Shown: positions 37,901 through 47,888, numbered from the stretch's first letter. The stretch: 64,000 bases of DNA from Pseudomonadota bacterium (GCA_023391815.1 JAEWAF010000009.1:1-64000), one strand, 5' to 3'. Notes: generated by a model not told the origin, from the sequence alone. Program-made: numbers and translations.

Positions 37901-40900
37901 CGCGCGGCGCTTTCGAGAGTTCGCTCGCGCAGATCTGGCAAGATTTGCTGCTGGTCGACCGTGTTGGGCGGCACGATAACTTTTTCGAGCTTGGGGGCCA
38001 CTCGCTGCTGTTAGTGCAATTGCTTGACAGGCTGCGTCGGGAAGGTTTTACGCTCGATCTGCGGCAAATTCTTCAACGTCAAACTCTCGCGGACATGGCG
38101 AGCATGCTGGAGAGGAGGTCAGTCGACGAGGGCGCCATACCGCCGAACGCTATTCCCGCTGATTGTACTTTCATCACGCCGCAGATGTTACCGCTCATCG
38201 AACTTCGGCCGGAGCACATCGCATTGATCGTTGCCGAGACGCCGGGCGGGGCTGCAAACATTGAGGATATATACCCGCTGACCTCCCTTCAGGAAGGGAT
38301 TCTGTTTCATCACCGGCTCAACGAACAAAGCGACACCTACGTGTTGCCGATCTTATTGTCGGTGTCATCGCAGGCACGAATGGAGGAACTCACCAAAGTG
38401 CTGCAAGCGGTTATCCAGCAGTTCGATATCTTGCGTACCGCGGTGCTATGGGAGGGACTGCCGCAACCGGTGCAAGTAGTCAGTCGGGTGACCGCACTCC
38501 CAGTTGAGGTCGTCCAACTGAGCAGCACACAGGATGTGAGGCAGCAACTCGATGAGTTGCTCCATCCACAGCTTCAGCGATTCGATATCCGCAAGCCGCC
38601 ACTGCTCCGGTTAAAAGTCGCTGCGGACCCAACCGGGGATGGATGGTACGCGCTGTTGCAACTCCATCACATCACCGTCGATCATGTCACGTTGGAGATT
38701 CTGGCTTCACAAATAATGGCGCATCTGCGCGGAGCGACACCCCTCCACTTCGCATCGCCTCCGTTTCGAAATCACGTTGCTTTAACGCGCGGTAAGGCGG
38801 CGAGCGAAGATGCTAGATCATTCTTTCGTCGCAAGTTCGGCGACGTCAAGGAGACAACCGCACCTTTTGGGTTGCTCGACGCGCGAGCTGATGGCAGTAA
38901 CGTCGACGAAGCTAATGAGGCGCTCGATGTGGACCTAGCGCGTCGTGTACGCAGCGTGGCACGGCGATTGAGTGTTAGTCCCGCAACACTGTTCCATTCA
39001 GCCTGGGGAGTTGTTGTTGGGCGCACCAGCGGTCGGGATGATGTCGTGTTCGGGAGCTTGTTGATTGGGAGAATGCAGGCGGCGGTGGGGGGCGAGCGGA
39101 CGCTGGGGATGTTCATCAATACCTTGCCGGTAAGATTGCAGCTGGGTTGTACAACGGTGCAGCAGTTGGTTGAGCAGACTCACGGCGAGTTGCTAGCCTT
39201 GCTGGCTTACGATCAGACTCCCCTTGCAATTGTCCAGCGCTGCAGCTCTGTGCCAGAGTCGGCCCCTCTCTTTACAGCGTTGTTGAATTACCGTCACAGT
39301 GTTAGCAGCCTAGAGTCTCAATGGTCGGCTGCACCTGGGATCAAGATGCTCGCGCTCCAGGAGCGGACCAACTATCCACTAACAATCACCGTGGATGACT
39401 ACGGCACGAGCTTTGCTGTCACTGCTCACACGGATCGATCCGTGTCTCCTCAACGGGCGATCAGCTATCTTCGCACGGCGCTGGCGTCGTTAACTGATGC
39501 GCTGGAATGTACACCGCAAGCTCCCGTTTACCAGTTGCCGATCATGCCGCGCATCGAGTACGAGCGGATCATCCGCGTCTTCAACGAGAAGTACACGACA
39601 CACGCCACCCGGCAGTATGCTCATGAGCGGTTTGCTCATGAGTTGTTTGAGGAGCAAGTGCAAAGAGTACCGGGGGAATTCGCGGTGATACACGAGGATC
39701 GCTCGCTCACGTATGCCGATCTCAATCGAAATGCGAATCAGCTTGCGCACTATCTACGCCACTTGGGGCTGGGCCCCGACCGGCTCGTCGGGATCTTCAT
39801 GACGCGAAAACCAGAGATGGTCGTGGGTGTCCTTGGGATACTAAAGTGCGGGGCGGCTTACTTGCCCCTCGATCCAAATCATCCCGAGGAACGCTTGAAG
39901 TACATGCTGGAAGATGCCTCGCCGAGCATAGTTCTAACGCAGTCAAACCTGAAGGAGAGATTGCCCACAAGTGTTGCGACCGTGATTTCTGTGGACACAG
40001 AGTGCGGGTCGTTGATGGCGCAAAGGGATACGAACCTTAAGGCAAGTGAAACGGGACTGCGTCCAAATCACCTTGCGTACATGATCTACACGTCTGGTTC
40101 GACTGGCTTGCCGAAGGGAGTCATGGTCGAACATGCCGGGCTGACGAATTACCTTCAGTGGGTGTTGCGTGAATATAGACCTGATGCGGGGGACGCAGTG
40201 CCGATGATCTCGCCGCTTGCATTCGATGCAACCGTTACGAGTCTGTATTCTCCGCTGATGTGTGGTCGTTCTCTATGGATGATAGGGGACGGCCACGAAC
40301 TGGAAGGCTTGGAGAGACTGCTAGAGCGCTCGTCGCGCTGGAGCCTCGTCAAGATAACGCCCGCGCACCTGCAGGTGCTCTGTAACCGTCTGCTACGTAA
40401 GCCGCTGTCGTGTACCGTGGGTGCTTTTGTTATCGGCGGTGAAGCGCTATCTCCAGCCACGGTGCATCTATTGCGTTCCATCTGGCCTGAAGTTCGTGTA
40501 ATCAACGAGTATGGGCCGACCGAGACTGTGGTGGGCTGCAGCGCGTACGTGGTGCCCCGAGACTGGAAAGCTGCGGCCTCGGTGCCAATTGGATCGCCGA
40601 TCGCAAATGCGCGCATGTACATCCTTGACAAGCACCGTCAGCCGGTTCCGATCGGCGTGGTCGGTGAGATATATATCGGGGGAGCTGGTGTGGCGCGTGG
40701 CTATCTTAACCGGCCTGAACTCACGGCTGAGCGCTTCGTGACGGATCCATTTGGAGAAGATCAGGACGCGCGGATGTACAAGAGCGGCGATCTCGGGCGA
40801 TGGTGTGCAGACGGCACTATCGAGTATTTCGGTCGCAACGACGATCAGGTGAAGATCCGGGGGTTTCGTGTCGAACCGGCGGAGGTTGAAGCCCAGCTGT

Positions 40901-41544
40901 TGCGCCACCCGCGTGTGAAAGAAGCCGTTGTGATTGCACCTCAAGATACGGCGGGCGAAACTCATCTTGTCGCATACGTCGTCGCTGCCGATGTCCCCGA
41001 GGTACGAGCTGTTCCGCTGCCTGAAGAGTTACGCGGGCACCTGAAAACGAGGCTGCCTGAGTATATGGTGCCGAGCGCATTCATTGAGGTCTCGACGATA
41101 CCGCTGACAAGTAACGGCAAAGTTGATCGAACCCGCTTGCCTAAGCCGGGCCTTGGTGACCGTTCAATGCGTAGCTACGTACCACCGCAGGGTGAGCTTG
41201 AGCAGGAGGTCGCGTCCATGTGGGAGGAGGTATTTAGGATTGAGCGGATCGGACGGAACGACAACTTCTTCGAGTTGGGAGGGCATTCCTTAGTTGCGAT
41301 GCAAGTCTGTTCGCGTGTAGAGGCAATGTTCGCGATTGATGTGCCGGTCCGTTTGCTTTTCGGCTCGCCCACCGTCAAGCAGTTTTCTGAAGAGATTGAG
41401 GCACTGAGGCGCGCGCACATCCTGACGCGCATCGACCATGACGGCGTAGAAGCTCAAGAACTATTGAAATCGGTTGCGTCTATGCCAAAGGCGGATGTAA
41501 GCGAGATGCTCAGTAAGCTCCTGAGCGATGGACGATCGCTATGA
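34966..41544 (+). CDS. Nonribosomal peptide synthetase, two modules (C-A-T-C-A-T)
   Basis: 2192 residues in six domains. C1 is about 20-440 (LSPLQEGMLFHSLL; HHxxxD at 161-166, with Tyr in place of the usual Gly at 167). A1 is about 460-960 (IYTSGSTGQPKG; core Asp673 in FDLSVYE). T1 carries Ser1013 in FELGGHSL. C2 is about 1095-1525 (HHITVD at 1234-1239). A2 is about 1545-2060 (Asp1754 in FDATVTS; EYGPTE). T2 carries Ser2108. Specificity positions read by eye are D-L-Y-N-N-A-L-T-Y-K for A1 (small residue, Ala-like) and D-A-T-K-V-G-E-V-G-K for A2 (Asn-like). No epimerisation or methylation domain is present. An N-terminal C domain on the first protein suggests an acyl starter or a partner elsewhere. 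Its stop overlaps the next NRPS start (ATGA). Confidence 0.94.
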   Translation: MNPQELLNDEQLDAVLSLVTDRAANLHDIYPLSPLQEGMLFHSLLDEQSDAYILSALLELQSGTEFEALIQALQAVIDRHDVLRTAIVWERLPRPMQVVWRRAKLRVERVPLADGHSPLEQLREEMLPGRRPLDLRYAPLVRLLTCGGASQGRRYALLQVHHIVCDYQSLSWVLEETITHLLGREGGLPRAVPFRNYVEHTLASAQMHNSTEFFRDKLQGYDTSAAPFGLFDVHGGGHRLAEARLLIEGDVGRALRARAREAGTSAARMFHAAWALVLGRTSGREDVTFGTVLLARNREQSEQQRMLGMAINTLPLRLRLRDRSAVQLLQDTHVGLTQLQQHVNASLAISQRSGVMPGAAPLFTSLFNYRMQQIAARIPLESGVQILARGEAWTNYPITVTVDDLGDPFELTVQTDPRIDPRRVAGYLRTAVLSLAEALQREPHSLVRALPVLPEEEELLIRSFNTTHASYPEEKLIHELFEEQVERTPHEIAVICAGRHLTYRQLNARANQLAHYLTERGVAADNFVGLCVERGIDMLIGMLGILKAGAAYVPLDSNYPSDRLEFIVRDTAPVAILTLARLRSLLPSAARVFVLDELGGEIALRPTQNITRSSMRIRSANLAYAIYTSGSTGQPKGVAIEHREAVNMIWWALGNQPPEVFERSLQSTSLNFDLSVYECFVPLSTGGMLCIVENALALLSERTDVTLINTVPSAIRAILDSGEIPPSVRVINLAGEPLKRELVERIFSRSTAERVCNLYGPSETTTYSTALTMRRESGFASSIGSPIANTQIHILNGSHQLVPIGVEGEIYISGAGVARGYINRPELTAERFLSNPFSQDAGERMYRTGDIGRWQQDGTIEYLGRNDHQIKIRGFRIEPGEIEAQLAGYPRIRQAVVIAREDDLDRKRLVAYVVPKDISDAPDPETLSKYLRRMLPEHMIPAAFVVLDRFPLTPNGKLDRRALPIPEINPNSAREYEPPRGAFESSLAQIWQDLLLVDRVGRHDNFFELGGHSLLLVQLLDRLRREGFTLDLRQILQRQTLADMASMLERRSVDEGAIPPNAIPADCTFITPQMLPLIELRPEHIALIVAETPGGAANIEDIYPLTSLQEGILFHHRLNEQSDTYVLPILLSVSSQARMEELTKVLQAVIQQFDILRTAVLWEGLPQPVQVVSRVTALPVEVVQLSSTQDVRQQLDELLHPQLQRFDIRKPPLLRLKVAADPTGDGWYALLQLHHITVDHVTLEILASQIMAHLRGATPLHFASPPFRNHVALTRGKAASEDARSFFRRKFGDVKETTAPFGLLDARADGSNVDEANEALDVDLARRVRSVARRLSVSPATLFHSAWGVVVGRTSGRDDVVFGSLLIGRMQAAVGGERTLGMFINTLPVRLQLGCTTVQQLVEQTHGELLALLAYDQTPLAIVQRCSSVPESAPLFTALLNYRHSVSSLESQWSAAPGIKMLALQERTNYPLTITVDDYGTSFAVTAHTDRSVSPQRAISYLRTALASLTDALECTPQAPVYQLPIMPRIEYERIIRVFNEKYTTHATRQYAHERFAHELFEEQVQRVPGEFAVIHEDRSLTYADLNRNANQLAHYLRHLGLGPDRLVGIFMTRKPEMVVGVLGILKCGAAYLPLDPNHPEERLKYMLEDASPSIVLTQSNLKERLPTSVATVISVDTECGSLMAQRDTNLKASETGLRPNHLAYMIYTSGSTGLPKGVMVEHAGLTNYLQWVLREYRPDAGDAVPMISPLAFDATVTSLYSPLMCGRSLWMIGDGHELEGLERLLERSSRWSLVKITPAHLQVLCNRLLRKPLSCTVGAFVIGGEALSPATVHLLRSIWPEVRVINEYGPTETVVGCSAYVVPRDWKAAASVPIGSPIANARMYILDKHRQPVPIGVVGEIYIGGAGVARGYLNRPELTAERFVTDPFGEDQDARMYKSGDLGRWCADGTIEYFGRNDDQVKIRGFRVEPAEVEAQLLRHPRVKEAVVIAPQDTAGETHLVAYVVAADVPEVRAVPLPEELRGHLKTRLPEYMVPSAFIEVSTIPLTSNGKVDRTRLPKPGLGDRSMRSYVPPQGELEQEVASMWEEVFRIERIGRNDNFFELGGHSLVAMQVCSRVEAMFAIDVPVRLLFGSPTVKQFSEEIEALRRAHILTRIDHDGVEAQELLKSVASMPKADVSEMLSKLLSDGRSL

Positions 41545-44500
41545 ATGACTCAGCTTCGTTACGGGGTAGAATCGAGGCCCTAAGCGGTGAACAGGCGCAG
41601 CTGCTACATCTGTTATTAGAGAGAAAGTCGACACACTCTGCTCGAATTCCGGTGGCGCCGCGTTCGAATGTAGGGTTGATGGAGTTTCCTACATCGTGGG
41701 CCCAGCAGAGACTCTGGTTTCTCGAGCAGCTTGAGGGCGCAAGCGCAGCTTACAACGTGTCGGTTGTCATACGATTGGATGGACTTCTTGACCAATCCGC
41801 GCTGCGGCTCTCGTTGAATTCCCTAGTAGAACGGCACGAGATGCTGCGGACGACCTTCGTCAGTATCGAAGGTGAGCCACGCCAGAGAATCGCCGCAAAC
41901 GGCTCGGTACACCTGGAGGCAGTCGACCTGCGCGACCTCGGGGAAGCGGAGTGTATGACGCAGATCGATCTGCACAAGAGGGAGGAGGCGGGCAAGGCCT
42001 TCGATCTCGCAATCGGGCCACTAATCCGCGGGCGACTACTGCAGGTCCGAAGCAACAGCCACCTCTTATTGATCACGATGCATCACGTCGTCTGCGACGC
42101 CTGGTCGGTAGCAATAATGCTGCGTGAGTTGGCGCAGCTTTATGAGGCACATACGCAGGGACGCAAGAGCACCATTCGTCCGTTGCCCGTTCAGTATGCT
42201 GACTACGCTCAGTGGCAGCGTCAATGGTTGGAGGGCGGACAACTCGAACGTCAGACGCAGTATTGGCGTGCGCGCTTGGACGGCGCAGTTCCAGAACTAG
42301 AGCTCCCGAAAGATCGAACGCGCCCGCCTGTGCAAGGCTATCGAGGTGATACTGTTGGGATCACGATCGAGGCGGAACTGAGCCAACAATTGATTCTGTT
42401 TGCACGACGCCGAGAAATGACACTGTTCATGGTGCTGTATGCCGCCTGGGTAATCTTGTTGTCCTGGCTCAGCGGCCAGGAGGATATAGTCATCGGTACA
42501 CCGGTCGCAAACCGGCGACGACCAGAACTAGAAGCATTGATAGGGTTTTTTGTTAACACGTTGGTTCTGCGCGCACAAGTCGATCGTGAGAGCACCGTCG
42601 AGCGACTCCTGAAGCACGTCAAGGAGGTCACTATCGCTGCCTTTGATCATCAAGACGTGCCGTTTGAGTACTTGGTAGAGAAGCTGCGCCCCGAGCGGGG
42701 CCTGAATCGGCATCCGATATTTCAGGTGATGTTCGCGCTCGACAACGCGTCAGAGAGCGAATGGCGATTGCCGGGTTTGAACGTATCGCTGGAGGACCCC
42801 GCGAATGAGACATCCAAATTCGACCTTCTTCTGCTTCTGCAACAACGTGGCGAACGAATCGTTGGAGGCCTCAACTACGATAGCGATCTGTTTGATAGAC
42901 AAACGATCGAGCGGTGGAACGAGTCCTATATCCAATTGCTGAGGAATCTGTTGCACGGCGAGGATCGACGCGTTGGTGATCTTCTCATGCTGCCCGATCG
43001 GGAGCAATTTCGCGTGCTGCTGGCATTCAATAACACAGTCCGCCAGTACGATCGTAACTCCCGAGTTCATCACCTCATCGAATATCATTCGCAGCAAAGA
43101 CCCTGGGCTGTGGCTGTCGTGCACGGCGCTCATTCTGTGACTTACCTGGAGTTGAATGACCGCGCGAATCGATTGGCACTTACGCTTATGGGCAAAGGCG
43201 TAGGCGCCAATCAGTTGGTTGGCGTCTGCATGGAACGTTGCGTGGACATGGTTGTCGCGGTACTTGGCATTCTGAAAGCGGGTGGAGCCTATGTCCCATT
43301 GGACCCGCATTATCCACTGCGGCGCCTTGCTCATATGATCGAAGACGCTGCGCCGCGCGTAATCTTGATTCAAGAGCGCTTTCGCGATTTAGTTGGTGAG
43401 TCCAGCGCCGAGTTGCTAGCACTCGACCAATGGCTTGACGCCCCTGCTACTGCGAGCAGTGCGATGCGTGCGCATCAACTTCATCCAGAGAATCTCGTCT
43501 ATGTCATCTATACCTCCGGATCAACCGGGAGCCCGAAAGGCATTGCAATGCCTCACCGAGCTGCCCTTAACCTTACGATGTGGCAGCGCGAGGTCTTTGG
43601 CCACAATCCTGGAACGAGGGTGCTGCAGTTTGCGGCGCTCAGTTTTGATGTCGCCTTTCAGGAAATTGTCTCGGCGTTATGCACAGGTGGCACTCTCGTC
43701 CTTATCGATGAGCCACTACGACGGGATGCCGGAGCGCTGATAGAACTCTTGATACGCCAATCCGTGGAGAGGGTTTTCTTGCCGCCGCTCATGCTGCAGA
43801 ACCTGGCGGAGTTCGTCTCGAGTACGCGGATCTCTGTACCCAGCCTCCGTCACGTCATCACTGCCGGCGAGCAATTGCGGATCACGCCTGAGATCGTTGA
43901 TTTTTTTAAACAGCATCCGTGTTGTGAGCTACACAACCACTATGGTCCTACCGAGACTCACGTGGTAACCGCGCATACGCTGACCGGGGACCCCGATACT
44001 TGGCCAAGCTTGCCTAGCATTGGCAAGCCGATAGCAAACACGCAAGTTTATTTGCTGGACTCGTTGGGGCGGCCAGTACCGATCGGCGTCATAGGTGACT
44101 TATTCATCGGCGGGGAAAACGTATCGAATGGATATATCCGCAGACCAGGGATGACCGCACAACGGTTCGTGCAGGATCCATTCAGTACACTGCCGGGCGC
44201 GCGCATGTACAGGACAGGTGATCTCGGGCGCTGGCGAAGCGACGGGACTATCGAGTATCTGGGCCGAAGCGACGACCAAGTGAAGATACGTGGATATCGC
44301 GTCGAACTCGGTGAGATAGACGCGCTTTTGAAGAGGCATGAAGGGGTACGGGAAGCCGTCGTGGTCATGCGCGAAGATCGGCAGGGTGATCATCGACTGG
44401 TCGCATACTTAACGTTGCGCCCGCAGAGCGTCGTATCCGTGGAAGAGTTGCGCGCTTATATGAAATGTACTTTGCCAGACTATATGATACCGAGCGCATT

Positions 44501-46100
44501 CGTTGTCTTGCCGGAAATGCCGGTGACGCCAAGCGGTAAACTCGATCGGCGTGCGTTGCCCGCGCCTCAACTGAGTGCCTATGCAAGCGAACTATACGAG
44601 CCTCCAGCAAACGAAGCCCAGCACGCACTGGCGGCGATCTGGCGAGATCTTTTAGGCGTCCAGAGGATCGGCCGAAACGACAATTTTTTCGAGCTCGGCG
44701 GTCATTCGCTCATGGTGCTGAAAGCATTGTTTCTGATCAACCGAACATTTGGCAGTCAACTGAATGTTGCGGACGTTTACAAAGCGCCGACACTGCGGGA
44801 GCTCGCTGCTCGCATCGGAGGCGAAACGGGCGAAGACAGGCAAATTGATTTGGCGAGTGAAGCTGAGCTGGACAAGAGCATCTATACGACGTCCTCATAC
44901 CGGCATGATGCGGGCGGAGCAGTTTTGCTAACCGGTGCCACTGGTTTTGTCGGTCGTTTTTTACTGGCGCAACTTTTGAAGGATTCAAAGTCGAAAGTCT
45001 TTTGCCTGACGCGCTCCCGCCTTGAGCGTCAGGGAAACGACAGCGTTAAGGCGATGCTTCTGGAATGGGACCTATGGCGGGATGAGTTTGAGGGGCGGAT
45101 CGTTGTCGTGCCCGGCGATCTAAGAATGCCCGGCTTTGGCTTAGATCATGTGAGCTATGAAGATCTGGCGCGCTGTGTCGACGTGATCTATCACTGTGCG
45201 ACCAGTATGAATCATCTCGAGACTTACGAGATGGCGAAGCGCGTCAATGTGGGTGCCGCTAAGGACCTCGTGAGATTTGCCAGCGAGGTGCATCCGAAGG
45301 TCATCAACTACATTTCTACTTTGGGTGTCTTTAACCCGGCTTCGAGCGTGGTGTCACGCATCGTTAGCGAGCATAGCTCGATCGCTAAGGAGCTGCATTG
45401 GAACTCGCGCGGTTACGTTGCGAGCAAATGGGTAGCCGAACAGGTATTCCTACTGGGCCAGCAGCGCGGCATACCCTGTAACATCTTTCGCCTTGGATTG
45501 ATTTGGGCTGATACGGAACGCGGACGCTACGATGCGCTCCAGCGCGGCTACCGCATCCTGAAGAGCTGCCTCCTCTGCGGGTATGGCATCCAGCAGTATC
45601 ATTTCGAGATGGCGCCGACGCCGGTGGACTTTGCAGCTCGCGCTGTCACGTATCTCGCGACTCGATACGCTGAGGGGCGGGGCATTTTTCACGTATCGTC
45701 TGCTGAACAGAACCGTGAGGGCTTCTTCGAGCGCTGCAATAGAGTGGCAGATACGAGGCTTGAGTTGCTGCCGTTCTACGATTGGATGCTGGAGGTCAAG
45801 CGCTTGCATCTAAGTGGTAAGGATTTGCCGATGGTCCCACTGCTCGAGTACGCGTTCTCGATGGACGAGCACTCGTTCTACGAGCATGAACGCAAGGTTC
45901 GGTCCGGCATAATGCAGGTCGATTGCAGCGCGACGCATAGAGAGCTCGGACGCGGCGGATTGTATGCGCCGACGCTTGATGACACAGCACTGCGGGCGTG
46001 CATTGAAGACGCAATAGCGCGGGATGCCGAGTTGCGGGAGCACCTACATAGCCGAGGATTCCTGAAGTCGGCCACTGCACCGGATCGAATGTCTTCTTGA
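41541..46100 (+). CDS. Nonribosomal peptide synthetase with terminal reductase (C-A-T-Red)
   Basis: 1519 residues. C3 is about 50-480 (WAQQRLWFLEQLEG; HHVVCD at 181-186). A3 is about 495-1000 (IYTSGSTGSPKG; core Asp703 in FDVAFQE; HYGPTE). T3 carries Ser1056 in FELGGHSL. A C-terminal thioester reductase spans about 1125-1500, with the NAD(P) loop GATGFVG at 1132-1138 and the Tyr1292/Lys1296 pair in GYVASKW. Specificity residues read by eye are D-V-Q-F-I-A-H-V-V-K, the pattern known for proline. There is no thioesterase, so the peptide should leave as a C-terminal aldehyde, or alcohol if reduced twice. The predicted product core is small residue-Asn-Pro-al. The stop of the first NRPS overlaps its start, giving one operon. 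Confidence 0.94.
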   Translation: MNDSASLRGRIEALSGEQAQLLHLLLERKSTHSARIPVAPRSNVGLMEFPTSWAQQRLWFLEQLEGASAAYNVSVVIRLDGLLDQSALRLSLNSLVERHEMLRTTFVSIEGEPRQRIAANGSVHLEAVDLRDLGEAECMTQIDLHKREEAGKAFDLAIGPLIRGRLLQVRSNSHLLLITMHHVVCDAWSVAIMLRELAQLYEAHTQGRKSTIRPLPVQYADYAQWQRQWLEGGQLERQTQYWRARLDGAVPELELPKDRTRPPVQGYRGDTVGITIEAELSQQLILFARRREMTLFMVLYAAWVILLSWLSGQEDIVIGTPVANRRRPELEALIGFFVNTLVLRAQVDRESTVERLLKHVKEVTIAAFDHQDVPFEYLVEKLRPERGLNRHPIFQVMFALDNASESEWRLPGLNVSLEDPANETSKFDLLLLLQQRGERIVGGLNYDSDLFDRQTIERWNESYIQLLRNLLHGEDRRVGDLLMLPDREQFRVLLAFNNTVRQYDRNSRVHHLIEYHSQQRPWAVAVVHGAHSVTYLELNDRANRLALTLMGKGVGANQLVGVCMERCVDMVVAVLGILKAGGAYVPLDPHYPLRRLAHMIEDAAPRVILIQERFRDLVGESSAELLALDQWLDAPATASSAMRAHQLHPENLVYVIYTSGSTGSPKGIAMPHRAALNLTMWQREVFGHNPGTRVLQFAALSFDVAFQEIVSALCTGGTLVLIDEPLRRDAGALIELLIRQSVERVFLPPLMLQNLAEFVSSTRISVPSLRHVITAGEQLRITPEIVDFFKQHPCCELHNHYGPTETHVVTAHTLTGDPDTWPSLPSIGKPIANTQVYLLDSLGRPVPIGVIGDLFIGGENVSNGYIRRPGMTAQRFVQDPFSTLPGARMYRTGDLGRWRSDGTIEYLGRSDDQVKIRGYRVELGEIDALLKRHEGVREAVVVMREDRQGDHRLVAYLTLRPQSVVSVEELRAYMKCTLPDYMIPSAFVVLPEMPVTPSGKLDRRALPAPQLSAYASELYEPPANEAQHALAAIWRDLLGVQRIGRNDNFFELGGHSLMVLKALFLINRTFGSQLNVADVYKAPTLRELAARIGGETGEDRQIDLASEAELDKSIYTTSSYRHDAGGAVLLTGATGFVGRFLLAQLLKDSKSKVFCLTRSRLERQGNDSVKAMLLEWDLWRDEFEGRIVVVPGDLRMPGFGLDHVSYEDLARCVDVIYHCATSMNHLETYEMAKRVNVGAAKDLVRFASEVHPKVINYISTLGVFNPASSVVSRIVSEHSSIAKELHWNSRGYVASKWVAEQVFLLGQQRGIPCNIFRLGLIWADTERGRYDALQRGYRILKSCLLCGYGIQQYHFEMAPTPVDFAARAVTYLATRYAEGRGIFHVSSAEQNREGFFERCNRVADTRLELLPFYDWMLEVKRLHLSGKDLPMVPLLEYAFSMDEHSFYEHERKVRSGIMQVDCSATHRELGRGGLYAPTLDDTALRACIEDAIARDAELREHLHSRGFLKSATAPDRMSS

Positions 46101-46184
46101 TGCGCTAACCATCGGCACCTCGGTAGCGAATTTGAGCAGCCTAGAGAGACAAGGGAATTGCCGGACCGAGTTCAGGAGTGATCT

Positions 46185-47888
46185 ATGTGTTCGATACTGG
46201 GGGTTTTCGGATTGCAATCAGATGACGACCTTATGAGATTGCGGCGCGAGGCGCTTGACCGCTCACGTAGACAGCGCCATCGCGGGCCAGATTGGAGCGG
46301 CATTCACGTTGACGAAGGGGCTATCCTCGTCCATGAGCGGCTTGCGATTGTTGATCCCGAAGGCGGAGCGCAGCCGCTGAAGTCGGAAGACGGTCAATTG
46401 GTTTTAGCGGTGAATGGCGAGATCTATAATCATCGCGAGCTGCGACGGGAGATACAGCGCCCATACAGGTTCCTCACTGGTTCGGATTGTGAAGTGATCA
46501 ACGCGCTCTATCGGCAGAGCGACCCCGACGCATTCCTCAATAAGCTCAACGGCATATTCGCATTCGCGCTCTGGGATCGTGTCAATCGTCGAGTGCTGAT
46601 TGCACGTGATCCAATCGGGGTATGCCCTTTGTACTGGGGCCACGACCACAGCGGGTTACTTTGGGTGGCATCCGAGATGAAAGCTCTCGTCGATATTTGC
46701 GAAGATGTTGCCCAGTTTCCACCAGGGCACTACTTTAGTAGCGACCGGCAGCGACTAACGAAGTACTACGAGAAGCCTTGGCGGGACTACAGTAAGACAG
46801 AGGGCATCATTGTATCGCAGGACGAGTTGCGCAATGCTTTTGAAGCGGCAGTCCGTGGACAGCTTATGAGTGATGTTCCATACGGTGTGCTGTTGTCTGG
46901 GGGGCTGGATTCATCATTGGTGGCTGCATGCGCAGTTCGTCTGGCGCGCCGCCGCATCGAAGATGGTGGTACCACAGAAGCGTGGTGGCCCCGGCTGCAT
47001 TCATTTGCCATCGGGTTGGAAGGCGCACCCGATCTGGCAGCAGCCGAGGTCGCAGCTAAAGCGCTCGACACAGTCCACCATACGTTCCGCTTCACATTCG
47101 AGGAAGGATTGGATGCCCTTTCAGAGGTAATTCGACACATAGAATCCTACGACGTTACGACCGTCCGAGCTTCAACACCGATGTACTTGCTCGCCCGCCG
47201 CATCAAAGCCATGGGAATCAAAATGGTGTTGTCAGGAGAAGGCTCAGACGAGATCTTTGGTGGTTACCTCTACTTTCACAAAGCACCGTCGGCGCGGGAG
47301 TTCCATGAGGAGACGGTTCGCAAGTTAGAGTCGCTGTATCTGTACGATTGTCTACGTGCGAACAAATCGATGGCGGCCTGGGGTGTGGAGTTGCGCGTCC
47401 CGTTTCTCGACCACGGCTTCGTCGACGTGGCGATGCGAATGGATGCTCGTGAAAAAATGGCAGGTGTCAATCGCATGGAGAAAGCAGTACTCCGGGAAGC
47501 GTTCAGTGGCTATCTGCCTGATTCGATACTGTGGCGGCAAAAGGAGCAGTTCAGCGACGGTGTCGGATACGGCTGGATTGATGGTCTGAAGGCTCACGCA
47601 GCTACGTATATCAGTGATGGGGATTTGGACGGGGCGGGGGAAAGGTTTCCGATAAATACTCCGCAATCAAAGGAGGCGTATTTATACCGCTGCATCTTCG
47701 CGCAACACTTCCCTGGAGCGGCGTGCGCGTTGACGGTGCCGAGTGGAAAGTCAGTTGCTTGTTCGTCGCCGGTGGCGATTGCATGGGATAAGAGTTTCGC
47801 TTTGCGGGCTGATCCGTCTGGTAGAGCTGTTGCCGACATCCACCGTGCTTCTCGCCCACGGTCAGACGACTTGGCATCACGGAGTTAG
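46185..47888 (+). CDS. asnB: Asparagine synthetase (glutamine-hydrolysing)
   Basis: 567 residues. The N-terminal glutaminase nucleophile Cys2 is exposed in MCSILGVFG, with RHRGPDWSG and AVNGEIYNH of the class II amidotransferase domain. The synthetase PP-loop LLSGGLDSSL lies near residues 235-244, and LSGEGSDEIFGGY follows. An AGGAG precedes the ATG. Converts aspartate to asparagine with glutamine and ATP. It sits 84 bases after the NRPS pair, whose second A domain shows an Asn-type code, so it probably supplies that residue. It could also amidate a late intermediate; its full AsnB-like ending (TVPSGKSVACSSP) favours plain asparagine synthesis. Confidence 0.93.
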   Translation: MCSILGVFGLQSDDDLMRLRREALDRSRRQRHRGPDWSGIHVDEGAILVHERLAIVDPEGGAQPLKSEDGQLVLAVNGEIYNHRELRREIQRPYRFLTGSDCEVINALYRQSDPDAFLNKLNGIFAFALWDRVNRRVLIARDPIGVCPLYWGHDHSGLLWVASEMKALVDICEDVAQFPPGHYFSSDRQRLTKYYEKPWRDYSKTEGIIVSQDELRNAFEAAVRGQLMSDVPYGVLLSGGLDSSLVAACAVRLARRRIEDGGTTEAWWPRLHSFAIGLEGAPDLAAAEVAAKALDTVHHTFRFTFEEGLDALSEVIRHIESYDVTTVRASTPMYLLARRIKAMGIKMVLSGEGSDEIFGGYLYFHKAPSAREFHEETVRKLESLYLYDCLRANKSMAAWGVELRVPFLDHGFVDVAMRMDAREKMAGVNRMEKAVLREAFSGYLPDSILWRQKEQFSDGVGYGWIDGLKAHAATYISDGDLDGAGERFPINTPQSKEAYLYRCIFAQHFPGAACALTVPSGKSVACSSPVAIAWDKSFALRADPSGRAVADIHRASRPRSDDLASRS

